Below are positions 60,157 to 64,000 of a DNA stretch of 64,000 nucleotides, piece after piece (within the stretch, counting starts at the first letter, position 1; each line of letters begins with the position of its first letter). Both the position numbers and the translations under genes were made by a program. Below the pieces are notes generated by a model. That model worked only from the letters and a program-made list of their open reading frames with translations, ran no database searches and was not told the origin of the DNA. The stretch comes from an uncultured Polaribacter sp. (GTDB taxonomy: Bacteria; Bacteroidota; Bacteroidia; Flavobacteriales; Flavobacteriaceae), in the NCBI RefSeq assembly GCF_947503875.1, contig NZ_CANNFH010000003.1, positions 62,001 to 126,000 on the forward strand. Reading direction: 5' to 3'.

Positions 60157-61380
60157 CTATTTAGGGTAACAAATAAAATGTTTAATTACTGGTTTTGTTA
60201 AAGCTTCTAAATTTAATTGATCAGATGCTTTGGCAATATCTTTTAATTTACCTTTTTTGCTTAAAATTAAAACAGGTTTATTGTAATTATATGCCTGATT
60301 TGTAATTTTTTGTGTAAAAACAAAAAATGATGACTCTTCTTTTAAAATACCCAAAGAACTTGTAACCTCTTTATATTTGTCATCTAAAAATTCTTTTTTA
60401 AAAGGTTTCTTTTGCATTTCAATCTTCAATAATTTTCTATCAACAATCATTTTACTTAATAGTGATAAAACTTTGTCTTTATGATTTATCCATTCTTTTA
60501 TTGCAGACAAAATATCATAATCGTCTAATTTAGAAAATAAATCTAATGTTTCTAGTGTAAAATTTTCTGATGTAATTTTATTGTAAAGAAAGTATTTTAA
60601 GGCTGCACTGCAAAAAAGCACTTCTCCTTTATCTGCCAATTCCTTAGCTCTTTTTAAAACATTAACCAACATATTTTCTGCAACTAAACCTGTTTTATGC
60701 AAATACACTTGCCAATACATAAGTCTTCTTGCGATTAAAAATTTTTCTACAGAATAAATTCCCTTTTGCTCAATAACCAATTCATCATTCTTAACATTCA
60801 TCATAGCAATTAAACGATCTGAAGAAATATTACCTTCTGTTACGCCCGTATAAAAGCTATCTCTTTTTAAATAATCTAAACGATCTATATCTAACTGACT
60901 AGAAATTAATTGGTATAAGAAATTACGCTTGTTTTTTCCTTCAAAAATCTCGATAGCCAAGCTTAATTGCCCATTAAACTCTTTATTTAATTGATGCATA
61001 AACTTTAAAGAGATTTCTTCATGAGAAATACCGTTAACAATACTATGTTCTAAAGCATGTGAAAAAGCACCATGACCAATGTCATGCAATAAAATGGCAA
61101 TAAGCAGTGCATTTTCTTCTTCGTTAGAAATTGCTACCTGTTTAAAACGCAAAACTTGTATGGCTTTTTGCATTAAATGTATGCAACCAATTGCATGATG
61201 AAATCTGGTATGGTTTGCACCAGGATACACCAAATTAGAAAACCCCATTTGTGTAATTCTTCTTAATCGCTGAAAATAAGGGTGTTCTATAATATCAAAA
61301 ATTAAAGAATTTGGAATTTGAATAAAACCATAAATCGGGTCATTTAAAATTTTAAGTTTATTGGGTGTTTTTTGTTTCAA
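60157..61380 (-). CDS. HD-domain phosphohydrolase (SAMHD1/YwfO-like)
   Basis: About 407 aa. Metal motifs FHHAIGCIHL, LLHDIGHGAFSHALEHS and a later Asp (QLDIDRLDYLKRD) define an HD phosphohydrolase of the dNTP triphosphohydrolase-like group (YPGANHTRF segment). No ATG exists near the N terminus. TTG codons at 61407 and 61380 are possible; the -7 element at 61412 would start transcription inside the first, so 61380 is preferred. Substrate not shown; divergent from porX. Confidence 0.85.
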   Translation of the reverse strand: MKQKTPNKLKILNDPIYGFIQIPNSLIFDIIEHPYFQRLRRITQMGFSNLVYPGANHTRFHHAIGCIHLMQKAIQVLRFKQVAISNEEENALLIAILLHDIGHGAFSHALEHSIVNGISHEEISLKFMHQLNKEFNGQLSLAIEIFEGKNKRNFLYQLISSQLDIDRLDYLKRDSFYTGVTEGNISSDRLIAMMNVKNDELVIEQKGIYSVEKFLIARRLMYWQVYLHKTGLVAENMLVNVLKRAKELADKGEVLFCSAALKYFLYNKITSENFTLETLDLFSKLDDYDILSAIKEWINHKDKVLSLLSKMIVDRKLLKIEMQKKPFKKEFLDDKYKEVTSSLGILKEESSFFVFTQKITNQAYNYNKPVLILSKKGKLKDIAKASDQLNLEALTKPVIKHFICYPK

Positions 61381-61411
61381 AGCTATAATTTTAACAAGTA
61401 AATGCAAAGTA

Positions 61412-61419
61412 CAAATTTA
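61412..61419 (-). promoter_or_regulatory. -7 promoter element of the HD phosphohydrolase gene
   Basis: Minus-strand TAAATTTG fits TAnnTTTG. It argues for the downstream TTG start at 61380. Confidence 0.4.
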
Positions 61420-61572
61420 TGCGAAGTCTCACATTTTTTTATTCTTTTAATTCAAAAAAATGTCAATAATTACCAATTGATAGTTTTACAAAATTGGCAA
61501 TATTTTATCATTTTTAAACTTTACTAACAATAACAAAACCCTAATTTTAACGTTACAATTAAAACAAAAAAT

Positions 61573-63117
61573 ATGAGCGCACATATATTATGGGTAGATG
61601 ATGAAATTGAATTATTAAAACCACATATTTTATTTTTAGAGAAAAAAGAATACAAAGTTACTACATGCACAAATGGTGCAGATGCTATAGATTTAGTTGA
61701 GGAACAAAATTTTGATATTGTTTTTTTAGATGAAAACATGCCAGGTTTGTCTGGTTTAGATACGCTAACTGCAATTAAGCAAAAGCAAGCCAATTTGCCT
61801 GTTGTAATGATTACTAAAAGTGAAGAGGAATATATAATGGAAGAAGCCATTGGCTCTAAAATTGCAGATTATTTGATTAAACCTGTAAATCCGAGTCAGA
61901 TTTTATTAAGCTTAAAGAAAAATTTAGATAATTCGCGCTTGGTTTCAGAAAAAACAACCTCTAACTACCAACAAGAATTTAGAAAAATTGCTATGGATTT
62001 AGCCATGGTAAATTCTTATGAAGAATGGATAGATTTATATAAAAAATTAATTCACTGGGAGTTAGAGTTAGAAAATATTAGCGACCCTGGAATGTTAGGT
62101 ATTTTAGAATCTCAAAAACAAGAAGCAAACTCTCAATTTTTTAAATTCATCAAAAAGAATTACGAAGATTATTTAACAGCTCCTGATAAACCAACTTTTT
62201 CGCATACTTTGTTTAAAGATTATGTGGTTCCAGAACTAAGTAAAGACCAAGGTGTTTTATGGGTAGTTATAGATAATTTAAGATACGATCAATACCGTAT
62301 TTTAGAACCTTTGTTAAATAATCATTACAAAAAAGAAGAAGAATACACCTATTTTTCAATTTTACCAACAGCAACGCAATATGCTCGAAATGCCATTTTC
62401 TCTGGTTTAATGCCTTCAGAAATGGAAAAAAAACATCCTAATTTCTGGAAAAATGATACAGATGAAGGTGGTATGAATCTCTTTGAAAATGATTTTTTAT
62501 CAGCCCAAATAAAACGACTTGGTTTAGATATTAAACACGAATATTATAAAATTTCTTCGCTTAAAAACGGAAAAGAATTAGCCAACAACTACAATGGTAC
62601 AAAACAAAACGATTTAACTGCTATTGTGTATAATTTTGTAGATATTTTAAGCCATTCTAAAACAGAAATGGAAGTAATTAAAGAATTGGCTGGAGATGAT
62701 AAGGCGTATAGAAGTTTAACTTTAAGCTGGTTTAAAAATTCACCTTTATTTGAAATTATACAAAAAGCACAAAGTTTGGGTCAAAAACTTATAATTACTA
62801 CAGATCATGGTACTATTAATTGCAAAGCACCTTCAAAAGTAATTGGCGACAAAAACATCAGTTCTAATTTGCGTTACAAAACGGGTAGAAGTTTGTCTTT
62901 TGAAGAGAAAGATGTGTATGCAGTTAGAAATCCAAAAGATATTTTTTTACCTACAATAGCCATGAACGCACCTTTTATTTTTGCTAAAGAAGATTTATTT
63001 TTTGCGTATCCAAACAACTTTAATCACTTTGTAAAATATTACAAAAACACTTACCAACATGGTGGGGTTTCTTTAGAAGAAATGATTATTCCTTGTGCGG
63101 TTTATAGTCCTAAATAA
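61573..63117 (+). CDS. porX: T9SS response regulator PorX (receiver plus PglZ domain)
   Basis: 514 aa. Receiver domain (1-120) with acidic pocket WVDDE, phospho-acceptor Asp in FLDENMPG (D53), T in MITKS and K in YLIKPV. There is no DNA-binding domain; a helical linker leads to a PglZ-type alkaline-phosphatase-fold domain (VVIDNLRYDQ, ATQYARNAIFSG, TTDHGT), as in characterised PorX, where it acts as an oligonucleotide phosphodiesterase. With PorY and SigP it controls type IX secretion genes. PorY is not in the window. Ends in a strong terminator. Confidence 0.95.
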   Translation: MSAHILWVDDEIELLKPHILFLEKKEYKVTTCTNGADAIDLVEEQNFDIVFLDENMPGLSGLDTLTAIKQKQANLPVVMITKSEEEYIMEEAIGSKIADYLIKPVNPSQILLSLKKNLDNSRLVSEKTTSNYQQEFRKIAMDLAMVNSYEEWIDLYKKLIHWELELENISDPGMLGILESQKQEANSQFFKFIKKNYEDYLTAPDKPTFSHTLFKDYVVPELSKDQGVLWVVIDNLRYDQYRILEPLLNNHYKKEEEYTYFSILPTATQYARNAIFSGLMPSEMEKKHPNFWKNDTDEGGMNLFENDFLSAQIKRLGLDIKHEYYKISSLKNGKELANNYNGTKQNDLTAIVYNFVDILSHSKTEMEVIKELAGDDKAYRSLTLSWFKNSPLFEIIQKAQSLGQKLIITTDHGTINCKAPSKVIGDKNISSNLRYKTGRSLSFEEKDVYAVRNPKDIFLPTIAMNAPFIFAKEDLFFAYPNNFNHFVKYYKNTYQHGGVSLEEMIIPCAVYSPK

Positions 63118-63141
63118 AAAGTCTTTTTAACTACATGAAGG

Positions 63142-63188
63142 AAATCCTATTTGAATCTTACATAAGGGAAGATTAAAATAGGATTTTT
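63142..63188. terminator. Intrinsic terminator after porX (bidirectional)
   Basis: Arms AAATCCTATTT-AATCTT and AAGATT-AAATAGGATTT pair perfectly apart from one unpaired base on each side, followed by a T run. It also suits the convergent DUF2442 gene. Confidence 0.88.
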
Positions 63189-63207
63189 TTACCATTAAAT
63201 TAGAAAA

Positions 63208-63438
63208 TTAAGTACGCTGTTTTTCTGAAGCTTTAAATTCAAAAAAGCCTTCAAAACTTAAATCCTCATCAATAGATTCCCAATGAATTCCAAAAGGAGA
63301 AAGCTCATAATTTTCTTTTTCTATTACACTAGCATTTTCAAGTTTTGGGAACCATTTTAAAGGTAAAGACTGCTCTACACCCTGCTTTGTTCTTAAAAAT
63401 ATCGAATTCTCATCAAACCAAATTTTCTGTATTTCCAT
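63208..63438 (-). CDS. DUF2442 domain-containing protein
   Basis: 76 aa. Typical elements: IWFDENSIFLRTKQG, SLPLKWFPKLENAS and the ending NYELSPFGIHWESIDEDLSF. The family is usually encoded directly next to DUF4160, as here (4 bp apart), and the pair has been suggested to be toxin-antitoxin-like, without firm proof that I know of. Short basic C-terminal tail. Confidence 0.88.
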   Translation of the reverse strand: MEIQKIWFDENSIFLRTKQGVEQSLPLKWFPKLENASVIEKENYELSPFGIHWESIDEDLSFEGFFEFKASEKQRT

Positions 63439-63442
63439 TAGA

Positions 63443-63677
63443 TTATGCGTTAAAATAATTATTCCAAGCTTTTATTATTAAATCTTTATTCTCATCAATT
63501 AAAGATTCAGCCAATTTTAAATCTTTACTTTTTACACCAACGTTTTTAATCCAAAGCATATCAATTACGTTAAATTTTGCTTCTCCATCGGCATTTTTAA
63601 CATGAACATGAATAGGTTTGTGTTCGTTTGAATAAAAAAAAGAAACGCAAACCAAAAGCTCTAAATAATGTAGGCAT
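63443..63677 (-). pseudogene. DUF4160 protein gene frameshifted in a homopolymer
   Basis: The expected start, ATG at 63677, encodes MPTLFRAFGLRFFF, then the frame is lost in a run of eight A on the plus strand (63634-63641; T8 in the mRNA sense). In the +1 frame the protein resumes as YSNEHKPIHVHVKNADGE, the conserved DUF4160 core, to the stop at 63443. With seven bases in the run, one continuous protein of about 77 aa would result. The downstream frame has only a TTG (63655) as start. May be a real mutation, phase variation or a sequencing error. Confidence 0.75.
63634..63641. repeat. A8 homopolymer at the DUF4160 frameshift
   Basis: Eight A on the plus strand (T8 in the gene sense). The reading frame is restored if one base is removed. 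Confidence 0.85.
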
Positions 63678-63758
63678 AAGTTTATTTTGTTCTACAATTT
63701 ACAAAAAAAAAAAAGGATTCTATAATTAATATCAACAACAATAATCGTTAGCATTTCT

Positions 63759-63766
63759 TACTTTTG
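63759..63766 (+). promoter_or_regulatory. -7 promoter element of tsaE
   Basis: TACTTTTG fits TAnnTTTG, 16 bp before the ATG at 63783. Confidence 0.5.
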
Positions 63767-63782
63767 TTTTTTTTTTATAGAC

Positions 63783-64000
63783 ATGAACAAAAACTACACG
63801 TTAGAAAATTTACCAGAAATTGCCTCTGAGTTAATACAAACTGTAAAAAACAAAACCTTATTGTTTTACGGAGAAATGGGCGTGGGTAAAACTACACTCA
63901 TCAAAGAAATTTGCAAACAATTGGGCGTTTTAGATAACATCTCCTCTCCTACTTTTTCTTTGGTAAATGAATATGAAACCTCAAAACAAGAAAAAGTTTT
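63783..64000 (+). CDS. tsaE: tRNA threonylcarbamoyladenosine biosynthesis ATPase TsaE (3' truncated by window edge)
   Basis: The frame is open to the window end (72 codons). Walker A is GEMGVGKTTLIKEIC, followed by the family signature SSPTFSLVNEYE. TsaE is the ATPase of the TsaBDE complex that makes t6A at position 37 of ANN-decoding tRNAs. The ATG at 63783 follows a good -7 element. Confidence 0.93.
   Translation, partial: MNKNYTLENLPEIASELIQTVKNKTLLFYGEMGVGKTTLIKEICKQLGVLDNISSPTFSLVNEYETSKQEKV

Overview
The window looks like a chromosomal segment from an AT-rich marine member of the Flavobacteriaceae (Bacteroidota), close in style to Polaribacter or Tenacibaculum; the genus is a guess. 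The evidence is the type IX secretion regulator PorX, a T9SS-sorted surface protein, the lpxC-fabZ fusion, a short-form arginine decarboxylase, many Bacteroidota-restricted families, no clear Shine-Dalgarno sequences, and a TAnnTTTG promoter element (the Bacteroidota -7 box) shortly upstream of many genes. There is no prophage, transposase, rRNA operon or CRISPR array. The window opens inside an M48 protease gene and closes inside tsaE.

Layout: 1-5.1 kb holds the Ste24-like protease, spoT, a Fur-family regulator and purA. 5.2-8.0 kb holds a divergent pair, a large unknown protein that resembles an FMN TIM-barrel nitronate monooxygenase and a divergent RIC/ScdA-like di-iron protein, with two TGA-N6-TCA palindromes between them. 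8.0-19.9 kb has an OstA/LptA-like protein, a class III aminotransferase, msrA, dnaX, a Na+/H+ antiporter, miaE, a PlsC-like acyltransferase, a CoA-type Nudix hydrolase and small membrane proteins. 19.9-26.6 kb has a ten-repeat T9SS cargo protein, then lgt, yidD and cysS. 26.7-29.1 kb has meaB and a DEAD-box helicase.

29.3-34.8 kb is a polyamine operon (arginine decarboxylase, agmatinase, a GNAT-nitrilase fusion, a deoxyhypusine-synthase-like protein and a small acidic protein). It is preceded by a long leader with a 55-codon upstream ORF and mutually exclusive base-pairing options. 34.9-48.9 kb has a DEAH helicase, ytxJ, clpB, a SixA-like phosphatase, a methyltransferase, smpB, a UbiA prenyltransferase, maf, half of a split transketolase, a beta-barrel protein, an FKBP-like lipoprotein, an S4 protein, a phosphoribosyltransferase and aroK. 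Two tRNA genes (Lys-TTT, Leu-GAG) lie at 49 kb. 50.4-60.1 kb, on the minus strand, ends with the lipid A/fatty acid block lpxD, lpxC-fabZ, lpxA, efp, a second lpxD, sucD and fabG. 60.2-64 kb has an HD phosphohydrolase, porX, a DUF2442/DUF4160 pair (the latter frameshifted) and the start of tsaE.

Points that deserve attention: the structured, ORF-containing leader of the polyamine operon; the DHS-like enzyme that keeps the catalytic lysine but not other substrate-binding residues; the divergent RIC/oxidoreductase module with shared operators; strand-polar heptamer arrays that abut stop codons; and several families of dispersed intergenic inverted repeats. All family assignments were made by reading motifs; no database search was run.
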